DNA from: Tepidimonas sp. UBA997
GTDB taxonomy: Bacteria; Pseudomonadota; Gammaproteobacteria; Burkholderiales; Burkholderiaceae_C
Direction: 5' to 3'
Assembly: GCA_002291945.1 (NCBI GenBank)
Contig: DBAZ01000073.1
Span: 7,682 to 16,476, forward strand
DNA length: 8,795 nucleotides
Made by a program: the position numbers and the translations under genes. The notes below the pieces were generated by a model. It did not search any database and was not told the origin of the DNA. It was given only the letters and a program-made list of their open reading frames with translations. This document shows positions 1-5,943 of this stretch, in pieces (the first letter of the stretch is position 1; each line of letters starts with the position of its first letter).

Positions 1-209
1 CCCCAGATCAGCACCAGCTTGGCGATTTGAAACAGGCTGTGCGCCTGCAAGGCCACCCCGACCACCACAAACCCCAGCCCCAGGTTGTCGGCCTTGGTCA
101 GGGCGTGCAGGCGGCTGAAGGTGTCGGGAAAGCGCAGCAGCCCGACCGTACCAGCGACAAAAAACACCACCCCCAGCATGACCAGCAGCATCGACAGCGC
201 ATCCCTCAT
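1..209 (-). CDS. mrpG: MrpG/MnhG/PhaG-type cation/proton antiporter subunit G (3' end off window)
   Basis: Small membrane subunit of the multisubunit (Mrp/Mnh/Pha) Na+ or K+/H+ antiporter of the inner membrane. The first 69 residues are visible and the gene runs off the left edge, so the stop is not seen. The start ATG (209-207) overlaps the mrpF stop as ATGA, indicating translational coupling. Residues 5-22 form a hydrophobic helix, followed by the family signature GLLRFPD (residues 23-29) and FSRLHALTKADNLG (31-44). A second hydrophobic helix covers residues about 45-58 and a third begins near residue 61. This order (TM, RFPD, R-HA-TK, TM) is characteristic of the MrpG family. The subunit is not an ion channel by itself; in characterised systems all Mrp subunits are needed for activity. 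Family assignment is confident; ion specificity cannot be read from the sequence. Confidence 0.9.
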   Translation of the reverse strand, partial: MRDALSMLLVMLGVVFFVAGTVGLLRFPDTFSRLHALTKADNLGLGFVVVGVALQAHSLFQIAKLVLIW

Positions 210-541
210 CGCGGCGGCTCCTTCGGCACATCATCGGGCTGCACCAAGGCATGCAAATCGACCGGCTCGGATTCGGGGTCGCCACACCCTTGGGCACTGG
301 CGGCCTTCACAAAAGCCAGCGCCGCCAGCGCCGCCAGCAGCGCCAGCACCAGCGCCACATCGAGCGCGGCCCAGTTGGACAAGGGTGCGAGCAACAGCAC
401 CACCGCCACCCCGGCACTGCCGGCCAGTTGCGCCGCCATCATCCGGTCGGCACGCTTGGGGCCACGCCAGACCAGCCACAGGGCAAAGCCGAGCGACAGC
501 AGGATCGAGGCTGCCGCAAGCTCAAAGCCGGTCTCGATCAT
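206..541 (-). CDS. mrpF: MrpF/MnhF/PhaF-type cation/proton antiporter subunit F
   Basis: Three-helix membrane subunit F of the Mrp-type antiporter, 111 residues. The ATG (541-539) overlaps the mrpE stop as ATGA, and its own TGA overlaps the mrpG start in the same way. Hydrophobic segments lie at residues about 8-25, 37-54 and 58-80. The RGP..ADR motif (26-33) after the first helix and DVALVLALLA (61-70) opening the third helix are family hallmarks; Asp61 is the acidic residue embedded in that helix. The protein is somewhat longer than the usual 85-95 residues of the family. A hydrophilic, Pro- and acid-rich tail (residues about 82-111) follows the last helix and has no recognisable domain. 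Overlaps on both sides point to a single polycistronic message with mrpE and mrpG. Confidence 0.92.
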   Translation of the reverse strand: MIETGFELAAASILLSLGFALWLVWRGPKRADRMMAAQLAGSAGVAVVLLLAPLSNWAALDVALVLALLAALAALAFVKAASAQGCGDPESEPVDLHALVQPDDVPKEPPR

Positions 542-1026
542 GGCTGCCCCGCAGGTTTGCCCAGCATGTCGGCGACTTCGCGCTCGATGGCTGCCATGCC
601 GCTGTGATCGGCATCGCGGTCTAGCACGTGAACCAGCAGTTGCTGCTCCTGCGTGCCGGCCACCAGCGTGCCGGGCATGAGCGAGAGTTCGGCACTCAGG
701 GCCACCCGGGCCGTGTCGGGCAAGGCCACCGGCAACAGCACCCAGCCGGGCGCAATCGGCATGCGCGGCATGAAGGCACGCCATGCCACATCGACCCCGC
801 CTTTGACCGATTCCCACAGAAATTTGGGCAAGACCGCGATCACGCGCCGCCACTGCAGCGGATGTTCAGGGGGCAGCAGCCACAGACTCAGGGCCAGTGC
901 GCCCGGCACCGCCAGTGCGCCAAACACCCAGGCACTCGGGTCGCCTTCGGTCAGCACCAGCCAGCACAAGGCAAACAACACGCTTCGCGCCAGACCGGAA
1001 ATCCAGAACAGTCGCCGTTTCGTCAT
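538..1026 (-). CDS. mrpE: MrpE/MnhE/PhaE-type cation/proton antiporter subunit E
   Basis: Subunit E of the Mrp/Mnh/Pha antiporter, 162 residues, inner membrane. Two closely spaced hydrophobic segments (residues about 10-26 and 32-52) are followed by a cytosolic-type domain. Family signatures are FLWESVKGGVDVAWRAF (69-85), the Pro-rich P..PIAPGW stretch (87-95), SLMPGTLVAG (115-124) and LLVHVLD (130-136). I chose ATG at 1026. The frame also opens at a TTG at 1053, but that would add nine residues unlike the family N-terminus. A G-rich run (GGGGGG on the minus strand, 1035-1040) lies 8-13 nt upstream and may act as an imperfect ribosome site. The gene is the first mrp gene of the run, only 36 nt after the VTT-domain gene, and its stop overlaps the mrpF start. 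Subunits A-D are not upstream. Confidence 0.93.
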   Translation of the reverse strand: MTKRRLFWISGLARSVLFALCWLVLTEGDPSAWVFGALAVPGALALSLWLLPPEHPLQWRRVIAVLPKFLWESVKGGVDVAWRAFMPRMPIAPGWVLLPVALPDTARVALSAELSLMPGTLVAGTQEQQLLVHVLDRDADHSGMAAIEREVADMLGKPAGQP

Positions 1027-1062
1027 GCCTAAACACCCCCCACAAACCGGCAAACCGGCTCA

Positions 1063-1632
1063 CTACTTGACCGAGAAAAAACCCCCCGCCGTAGAAAGCA
1101 GCCAGTAATACAGAAAAAAACGCGGAATGCGAAACAGCACCGATGCCGCCAGCACGGTGGTCCAACGTGCGCCCAGCACGCCAGCCGTCCAGCAGGTGAC
1201 GGAGTACGGCAGCGGCGTGACCGCCCCGAGTGCCACCGCCCAGAAAGCGTACTTGCTGGTGAAATCGCGGTGCTCTTGCTTGAAGTCACCAAACAGGCGC
1301 TGCGTCCACTGGAGGTGCCCCAGCCAGCGGCCGATGCTGTAGCCCGTCATGCCCGCCAGCACCGACACCATGCTCAAGAGGCCCACATAGACCGGCCAGT
1401 TCTCTGCCAGCGGGCTGTTGGCAACCACCACCAGCAAAATGTCGGGCGGAAACGGTGTCACCAAGGTGTCGGTCACCATCAGGATGGCCATCAAGCCCAC
1501 GAACCCGATGCGCTCGACCACCCAGGTGGTGGCCAGCGTCAACTGATCCTCGTACAAATAGCCTAGGAGCCCCATCAGCAAGACCATGGCGGTCAGGCCT
1601 ACCAAGGCACTGATCAGATTCTTTTGAATCAT
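1063..1632 (-). CDS. DedA/YqaA-like VTT-domain (SNARE-associated family) membrane protein
   Basis: Polytopic inner-membrane protein of 189 residues in the DedA/VTT superfamily, closest in architecture to YqaA-type members. Hydrophobic segments lie at residues about 8-26, 42-72, 80-100, 128-153 and 157-182. The VTT-like re-entrant region reads TDTLVTPFPPDILLV (54-68), with Asp55 and Asp64 in the place where relatives carry functionally important acidic residues. GYSIGRWLG (97-105) and TPLPYS (139-144) are further family-type motifs, and RIPRFFLYYW (168-177) matches the Arg-rich last helix of YqaA-like proteins. DedA relatives are linked to lipid-carrier flipping and to proton-motive-force or membrane homeostasis; the substrate of this one is unknown. 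The start ATG at 1632 has no strong Shine-Dalgarno sequence; Met16 is an alternative but would cut into the first helix. mrpE follows after 36 nt, so co-transcription is likely. Confidence 0.82.
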   Translation of the reverse strand: MIQKNLISALVGLTAMVLLMGLLGYLYEDQLTLATTWVVERIGFVGLMAILMVTDTLVTPFPPDILLVVVANSPLAENWPVYVGLLSMVSVLAGMTGYSIGRWLGHLQWTQRLFGDFKQEHRDFTSKYAFWAVALGAVTPLPYSVTCWTAGVLGARWTTVLAASVLFRIPRFFLYYWLLSTAGGFFSVK

Positions 1633-1679
1633 CGGAAGTCACTCAGCGCTTGTGAAAGAAAAGTCGTTGCCATCAGCCG

Positions 1680-1700
1680 AGATTGTCGATTGAACAATCT
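1680..1700. promoter_or_regulatory. Inverted repeat, candidate operator
   Basis: Perfect 7-bp arms AGATTGT (1680-1686) and ACAATCT (1694-1700) flank a 7-nt centre. The inner TGT...ACA also fits the T-N11-A pattern (1684-1696) used by many LysR-type regulators, and TTGT...ACAA is also common in GntR/FCD operators. It lies about 48 nt upstream of the VTT gene start and about 310 nt upstream of gcdH, in an intergenic region, which supports a regulatory role. No T-run follows on either strand, so it does not look like a terminator. Which regulator binds, if any, is unknown. Confidence 0.4.
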
Positions 1701-1941
1701 AGGATCATGGCTTGATGGGAATGGCCTGCTGGCCACCGCCCGACCAAACGGGTCGCCACCACGCTGCCGGGTTGCATGTCGGACAAAAAATGGGGCCACT
1801 CAAACCATTGGCAATCGGCGAGTATCACACAATTCGTGGCTGAATGCGACTTCTACTGAAGCCTATCGATGCCGGGGTGCATGATGCCGCCAGCCTATCA
1901 GGCCATGCAAAACAAAATCTCCTATCTGGGAAAAAATTTCC

Positions 1942-1972
1942 TTGCCGTCGATGCAGAAGAAGCGGGTAGGAT
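1942..1972 (+). promoter_or_regulatory. Weak candidate sigma-70 promoter for gcdH
   Basis: TTGCCG (1942-1947) and TAGGAT (1967-1972) each match four of six bases of the -35 and -10 consensus, with a rather long 19-nt spacer. The predicted start site near 1979 would give a short leader before the ATG at 2008. This is a pattern match only; the spacing is suboptimal. Confidence 0.3.
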
Positions 1973-2007
1973 GCCCCCATTCCCGACTTTCCTGCACGAG
2001 ACACGCC

Positions 2008-3192
2008 ATGGCTACACTCGCACGCTTCTCCTGGTCTGACCCTTTCCAGATCGACAGCCAACTCACCGACGACGAGCGCCAGGTACGCAACGCCGCCCAC
2101 GCCTACTGTCAGGAACAACTGCTGCCCCGGGTGCAACTGGCGTTCCGCAACGAGCAAACCGATCGCTCTATCTTCAACGAAATGGGCGAACTCGGCCTGC
2201 TCGGCCCCACCATTCCCGAACAGTACGGCGGCGCCGGCCTGAACCACGTCTGCTACGGCCTGGTGGCGCGCGAGGTGGAACGCGTGGACAGCGGCTACCG
2301 CAGCATGATGAGCGTGCAAAGCTCGCTGGTGATGCTGCCCATTTTTGAATTCGGCACCGAGGCGCAGCGGCAAAAATACCTACCCAAACTGGCCACCGGT
2401 GCATGGGTGGGCTGCTTCGGCCTGACGGAACCCAACCACGGCAGCGACCCCGGCAGCATGATCACCCGCGCCCGCAAGGTGGCGGGCGGTTATTCGATCA
2501 GCGGGGCGAAAATGTGGATCACCAACAGCCCGCTTGCCGACGTGTTCGTGGTCTGGGCCAAGGACGACGAAGGCCAGATTCGCGGCTTCGTGCTGGAAAA
2601 AGGCTGGCAAGGCCTGAGTGCGCCGACCATCCACGGCAAGGTGGGGCTGCGCACCAGCATCACCGGCGAAATCGTGATGGACGAGGTCTTCTGCCCCGAA
2701 GAAAACGCTTTCCCCGAGGTACGCGGCCTCAAAGGCCCGTTCACCTGCCTCAACAGTGCGCGTTACGGCATCGCCTGGGGTGCCCTGGGTGCGGCGGAAG
2801 ATTGCTACACCCGCGCCCGCCAGTACGTGCTGGACCGCCACCAGTTCGGCCGCCCGCTGGCCGCCAACCAGCTCATCCAGAAAAAACTGGCCGACATGCT
2901 GACCGAAATTGCCCTGGGCCTGCAGGGCTGTCTGGCGCTGGGCCGCATGAAGGATGCAGGTGCCGCCCCTGTCGAGGTGACTTCCATCCTCAAACGCAAT
3001 AATTGCGGCAAGGCGCTCGACATTGCCCGCAGCGCCCGCGACATGATGGGCGGCAACGGCATGAGCGACGAGTACGGTGTGGTGCGCCACCTGGTGAACC
3101 TGGAAATCGTCAACACCTACGAAGGCACGCACGACATCCACGCGCTCATACTGGGTCGGGCCATCACCGGGATTGCCGCGTTTGCCAACTGA
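2008..3192 (+). CDS. gcdH: Glutaryl-CoA dehydrogenase (decarboxylating type)
   Basis: FAD-dependent acyl-CoA dehydrogenase that oxidises and decarboxylates glutaryl-CoA to crotonyl-CoA plus CO2, passing electrons to ETF. It acts in the cytosol at the end of lysine/glutarate breakdown. The protein is 394 residues, the normal family length. It matches the enzyme family along its whole length, including VDSGYRSMMSVQSSLVM (94-110), CFGLTEPNHGSDPGSM (136-151), KMWITNSPLADVFVVWA (168-184), ARYGIAWGALGA (251-262), LIQKKLADMLTEI (289-301) and NTYEGTHDIHALILGRAITG (369-388). Glu372 is the catalytic base. Tyr371, Glu91, Arg98, Ser99 and Thr172 align with residues known from the decarboxylating human enzyme, favouring that reaction over the non-decarboxylating variant. 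I chose ATG 2008 because family similarity begins just after it; the frame is open from 1942, but those 22 residues are unlike the family. The ribosome site is weak (GAG at 1998-2000). The CoA-transferase gene follows after 7 nt. Confidence 0.96.
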   Translation: MATLARFSWSDPFQIDSQLTDDERQVRNAAHAYCQEQLLPRVQLAFRNEQTDRSIFNEMGELGLLGPTIPEQYGGAGLNHVCYGLVAREVERVDSGYRSMMSVQSSLVMLPIFEFGTEAQRQKYLPKLATGAWVGCFGLTEPNHGSDPGSMITRARKVAGGYSISGAKMWITNSPLADVFVVWAKDDEGQIRGFVLEKGWQGLSAPTIHGKVGLRTSITGEIVMDEVFCPEENAFPEVRGLKGPFTCLNSARYGIAWGALGAAEDCYTRARQYVLDRHQFGRPLAANQLIQKKLADMLTEIALGLQGCLALGRMKDAGAAPVEVTSILKRNNCGKALDIARSARDMMGGNGMSDEYGVVRHLVNLEIVNTYEGTHDIHALILGRAITGIAAFAN

Positions 3193-3195
3193 GGA
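3190..3195 (+). promoter_or_regulatory. Ribosome binding site overlapping the gcdH stop codon
   Basis: TGAGGA contains the gcdH TGA stop (3190-3192) and a GAGGA Shine-Dalgarno core (3191-3195), four nt before the ATG at 3200. This decides that start over the TTG at 3173 and implies that the CoA-transferase is translationally coupled to gcdH. Confidence 0.65.
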
Positions 3196-3199
3196 CGCC

Positions 3200-4384
3200 A
3201 TGCCACTCACCGGCCAGCCCCCTGCCCCTGAATCGCCCCAGCCGCTGGCCGGGGTCAAAGTGCTTGACCTGTCCCGCGTGCTGGCTGGCCCATGGGCCGG
3301 GCAGATTCTGGCTGATTACGGGGCCGACGTGATCAAGGTTGAGCGGCCCGGCACGGGCGACGACACCCGCGCCTGGGGCCCGCCCTGGTGGGGTGAAGGA
3401 CCTGAGCGTGTGGCGGCCTATTTCCTGTGTGCCAACCGGGGCAAACGCTCGGTGGCGATCGACATCGCCAGCCCGCCAGGCATTCAGCAGGTACGCGAAT
3501 GGGCTCGCGAGGCCGACGTGCTGATCGAAAACTACAAAGTCGGCCAGCTCGCCAAGTACGGGCTGGACGCCCTCAGCCTGCTGGCCCTCAACCCGGGGCT
3601 GATCTATTGCTCCATCACCGGCTACGGGCAGACCGGGCCGCTGTCGCACAAAGCCGGGTATGACTTCGCCATCCAGGCCGAAGGCGGACTCATGAGCATC
3701 ACTGGCAACCGGGGCGAAGAGCCACAGAAGGTCGGCGTGGCCGTGACCGACCTGATGACCGGCGTTTACGCGACCACGGCCATTCTGGCCGCGCTGCATG
3801 AACGCCAGCGCACCGGCAAGGGTCGGGTGCTGGACGCCTCACTGTTCGACGTGCAGGTGGCCATGCTGGCCAATCAGGCCAGCAACCAGTTGGTCGGCCA
3901 GACTCACCCCACCCGCATGGGCAACGCCCACCCCAACATCGTCCCCTACCAGGTCTTCCCCACACGTGATGGGCACATGGTGCTGGCGATCGGCAACGAC
4001 AGGCTGTTCCAGCGGTTCTGCGAGGTGGCAGGCCACCCCGGCGTGGCTCGCGACGAGCGTTTTGCCACCAACCCGGCGCGGGTGGCGAACCGGCAATCGC
4101 TGGTGCCCATGATCACCGGCTGGGCCATGCAGCGGGACACGGCCGACTGGATGCAGCAACTCGACCAGGCCGGGGTGCCTTGTGCGCCGATTCTGGAGGT
4201 GGCGCAGGTGCTGGAACACCCCCATGTGAAGGCACGCGGCATGTGCCTGCCTGCCACTGCAAGCACGCCGCCCATGGTGGCCCACCCGATTCTGTTTGAC
4301 GGTCAGCGCCCGACCGCACCCAGACCTCCGCCCATGCTGGGCGCAGATACACCGGCTCTAGGCCAGCGACGCCCAGCGGACTGA
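3200..4384 (+). CDS. CaiB/BaiF class III CoA-transferase, probable glutarate CoA-transferase (SUGCT-like)
   Basis: Class III CoA-transferase of 394 residues. It probably moves CoA from succinyl-CoA or another donor to glutarate, making the glutaryl-CoA consumed by GcdH. Family features run in order: LAGVKVLDLSRVLAGPWAGQ (16-35), the ADYGADVIKVE segment (38-48), DVLIENYKVGQLAKYGLD (112-129), IYCSITGYGQTGP (137-149) and AGYDFAIQAEGGLMSITG (152-169). Asp155 in GYD is the residue expected to form the acyl/CoA thioester-type intermediate (Asp169 in formyl-CoA transferase). Later come VTDLMTGVYAT, a GRVLDASLFDV strand and NIVPYQVFPTRDGHMVLAIG. Family members form interlocked dimers. The start at ATG 3200 is fixed by the GAGGA overlapping the gcdH stop. 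Substrate is inferred from position: SUGCT-like CoA-transferases commonly adjoin gcdH in bacteria. Other dicarboxylates (succinate, hydroxymethylglutarate) are possible. Family assignment is firm, substrate moderate. Confidence 0.9.
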   Translation: MPLTGQPPAPESPQPLAGVKVLDLSRVLAGPWAGQILADYGADVIKVERPGTGDDTRAWGPPWWGEGPERVAAYFLCANRGKRSVAIDIASPPGIQQVREWAREADVLIENYKVGQLAKYGLDALSLLALNPGLIYCSITGYGQTGPLSHKAGYDFAIQAEGGLMSITGNRGEEPQKVGVAVTDLMTGVYATTAILAALHERQRTGKGRVLDASLFDVQVAMLANQASNQLVGQTHPTRMGNAHPNIVPYQVFPTRDGHMVLAIGNDRLFQRFCEVAGHPGVARDERFATNPARVANRQSLVPMITGWAMQRDTADWMQQLDQAGVPCAPILEVAQVLEHPHVKARGMCLPATASTPPMVAHPILFDGQRPTAPRPPPMLGADTPALGQRRPAD

Positions 4385-4452
4385 CAAGTTCGCTCGTCCG
4401 CGTTAAGCTTGCCGCTTTACCGCCAACCCGACTGTAAGACTGTGAGACGACC
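4385..4452 (+). other. Short gap between CoA-transferase gene and gabD, with an 8-nt tandem repeat
   Basis: The 68-nt gap holds no gene or strong terminator. GACTGTAA (4430-4437) is followed at once by GACTGTGA (4438-4445), an imperfect 8-nt tandem copy ending seven nt before the gabD ATG. The second copy supplies the only purine-rich (GTGAGA) stretch that could act as ribosome site. A TTGCCG (4409-4414) with TGTAAG (4433-4438) at 18 nt resembles a promoter but would leave only about 8 nt of leader, so I do not call it. Confidence 0.4.
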
Positions 4453-5943
4453 ATGGACACGAAGGCCACACCGCTTGCGCAACTCAAGGACCCGACCCTG
4501 CTCAAGACCGACGCGCTGATCAACGGCGCATGGGTGGCAGGCAGCCGCCGCTTTGCCGTACACGATCCGGCCACCGGCCAGCATCTGGCCGACGTGGCCA
4601 ACCTGGGGCCCGCCGACGCCGAAGCCGCCATTGCCGCGGCCCATGCGGCGTGGAACGGCTGGAAAACCAAAACCGCCAAGGAGCGCAGCCTCATCCTGCG
4701 CCAGTGGTACGACCTGCTCATGGCCCACCAGGACGATCTGAGCCGCATCATGACCGCCGAACAGGGCAAGCCCCTGCCCGAAGCCAGGGGCGAAGTGGCC
4801 TACGGGGCCAGCTTCGTGGAGTGGTTTGCCGAAGAAGCCAAGCGCGTCAACGGCGAAACCCTGCCCCCGTTCGACCCCAACCGCCGCCTGCTGGTGCTCA
4901 AGCAGCCCATCGGCGTGTGCGCGGCCATCACGCCGTGGAACTTCCCGCTGGCCATGATCACCCGCAAGGTGGCCCCGGCACTGGCCGCAGGCTGCCCGGT
5001 CGTCATCAAGCCGGCCGAGCTCACGCCCCTGACGGCGCTGGCCGCCGCCGAACTGGCGCTGCGTGCCGGCATGCCGGCGGGGGTGCTCAACGTCATCACC
5101 AGCGACAGTGCGGGCAGCATCGAAGTGGGCAAGGTGCTGTGTGCCAGCGACGTGGTGCGCCACCTGAGCTTCACCGGCTCGACCGAGGTGGGCCGCATCC
5201 TGATGGCGCAATGCGCACCGACGGTGAAGAAGCTCTCGCTGGAACTGGGCGGCAATGCCCCCTTCATCGTGTTCGACGACGCCGACCTCGACTCCGCCGT
5301 GGAAGGCGCCTTTGCCAGCAAATACCGCAACGCCGGGCAAACCTGCGTGTGCTCCAACCGCATCTACGTGCAGCAAGGCGTGTACGACGAGTTCGTGGCC
5401 AAGTTCGCTGCCAAGGTGGCCACGGCCAAGGTCGGCAACGGCTTTGACGAAGGCGTCAACCAGGGCCCGTTGATCGAGGAGGCCGCGCTCGAGAAAGTGC
5501 AGCGCCATGTAGCCGACGCCGTGGCCAAGGGCGGCCGTGTGCTGGTGGGCGGCAAGCGCTTGTCCGCCACCGGCTCTGGCCAGTTCTTCGAACCCACCGT
5601 GGTGGCCGACGCCAGCGCCGACATGCTGTGCGCCCGCGAGGAGACCTTTGGCCCCCTCGCGCCGGTGTTCAAGTTCCACACCGAGCAAGAAGCGATTGCT
5701 GCGGCCAACGACACCGAATTCGGTCTGGCCAGCTACTTCTACAGCCGCGACGTGGGCCGCATCTTCCGCGTCAGCGAGGCGCTGGAATACGGCATGGTCG
5801 GCATCAACGTGGGCATTCTGGCGACCGAACACGTGCCCTTTGGCGGTGTCAAGCAGTCCGGTCTGGGCCGCGAAGGCTCGCACTTCGGCATGGACGATTA
5901 CGTGGAAATCAAATACCTCTGCATGGGCGACATCCTGAAGTGA
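4453..5943 (+). CDS. gabD: NAD(P)+-dependent succinate/glutarate-semialdehyde dehydrogenase (GabD/DavD type)
   Basis: Aldehyde dehydrogenase of 496 residues, the full length of the GabD family. It oxidises succinate semialdehyde to succinate and, in the 5-aminovalerate route, glutarate semialdehyde to glutarate. The cofactor-binding and catalytic core is clear: PIGVCAAITPWNFPLAMI (152-169), IKPAELTPLTAL around residues 185-196, SFTGSTEVG (239-247), the general base Glu264 in LELGGNAP and the nucleophile Cys298 in NAGQTCVCSNR. A second cysteine, Cys300, sits two residues after it; human SSADH uses such a pair as a redox switch, though whether that applies here is unknown. EETFGPLAPVF and the C-terminal PFGGVKQSGLGREG complete the family pattern. 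Location directly after gcdH and a CoA-transferase favours glutarate semialdehyde as a physiological substrate (DavD role); the sequence alone cannot exclude a GABA role. Its stop overlaps the earliest start of the next gene. Confidence 0.94.
   Translation: MDTKATPLAQLKDPTLLKTDALINGAWVAGSRRFAVHDPATGQHLADVANLGPADAEAAIAAAHAAWNGWKTKTAKERSLILRQWYDLLMAHQDDLSRIMTAEQGKPLPEARGEVAYGASFVEWFAEEAKRVNGETLPPFDPNRRLLVLKQPIGVCAAITPWNFPLAMITRKVAPALAAGCPVVIKPAELTPLTALAAAELALRAGMPAGVLNVITSDSAGSIEVGKVLCASDVVRHLSFTGSTEVGRILMAQCAPTVKKLSLELGGNAPFIVFDDADLDSAVEGAFASKYRNAGQTCVCSNRIYVQQGVYDEFVAKFAAKVATAKVGNGFDEGVNQGPLIEEAALEKVQRHVADAVAKGGRVLVGGKRLSATGSGQFFEPTVVADASADMLCAREETFGPLAPVFKFHTEQEAIAAANDTEFGLASYFYSRDVGRIFRVSEALEYGMVGINVGILATEHVPFGGVKQSGLGREGSHFGMDDYVEIKYLCMGDILK

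Larger units (their letters stand above)
1633..2007. other. Divergent intergenic region between the VTT gene and gcdH
   Basis: A gene-free stretch of 375 nt separates the minus-strand membrane-protein run from the plus-strand glutarate genes, so it should hold promoters for both. The short open frames across it show no family resemblance. Visible elements are the dyad at 1680-1700 and a small GGAAA/TTTCC palindrome around the A-rich run at 1929-1941. A weak promoter-like pair sits at 1942-1972. No regulator gene (such as a LysR or GntR type) lies between the divergent genes. Confidence 0.7.

Noticed and set aside
27..680. Plus-strand open frames over the mrpE-F-G region
   Set aside because: They are low-complexity Pro/Ala/Arg/Gln translations opposite three overlapping genes with clear Mrp family motifs.
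1624..1884. Plus-strand 86-codon frame in the divergent intergenic region
   Set aside because: No ribosome site, no recognisable motif, start overlapping the VTT gene start on the other strand, and it covers the dyad at 1680-1700.
2380..3258. Minus-strand 292-codon open frame
   Set aside because: It is antisense to gcdH, whose plus-strand product matches its family from end to end; the antisense product has no recognisable motif.
4409..4438. Promoter for gabD (TTGCCG and TGTAAG with 18-nt spacer)
   Set aside because: The predicted transcription start would leave only about 8 nt before the gabD ATG, too little for a normal ribosome site.
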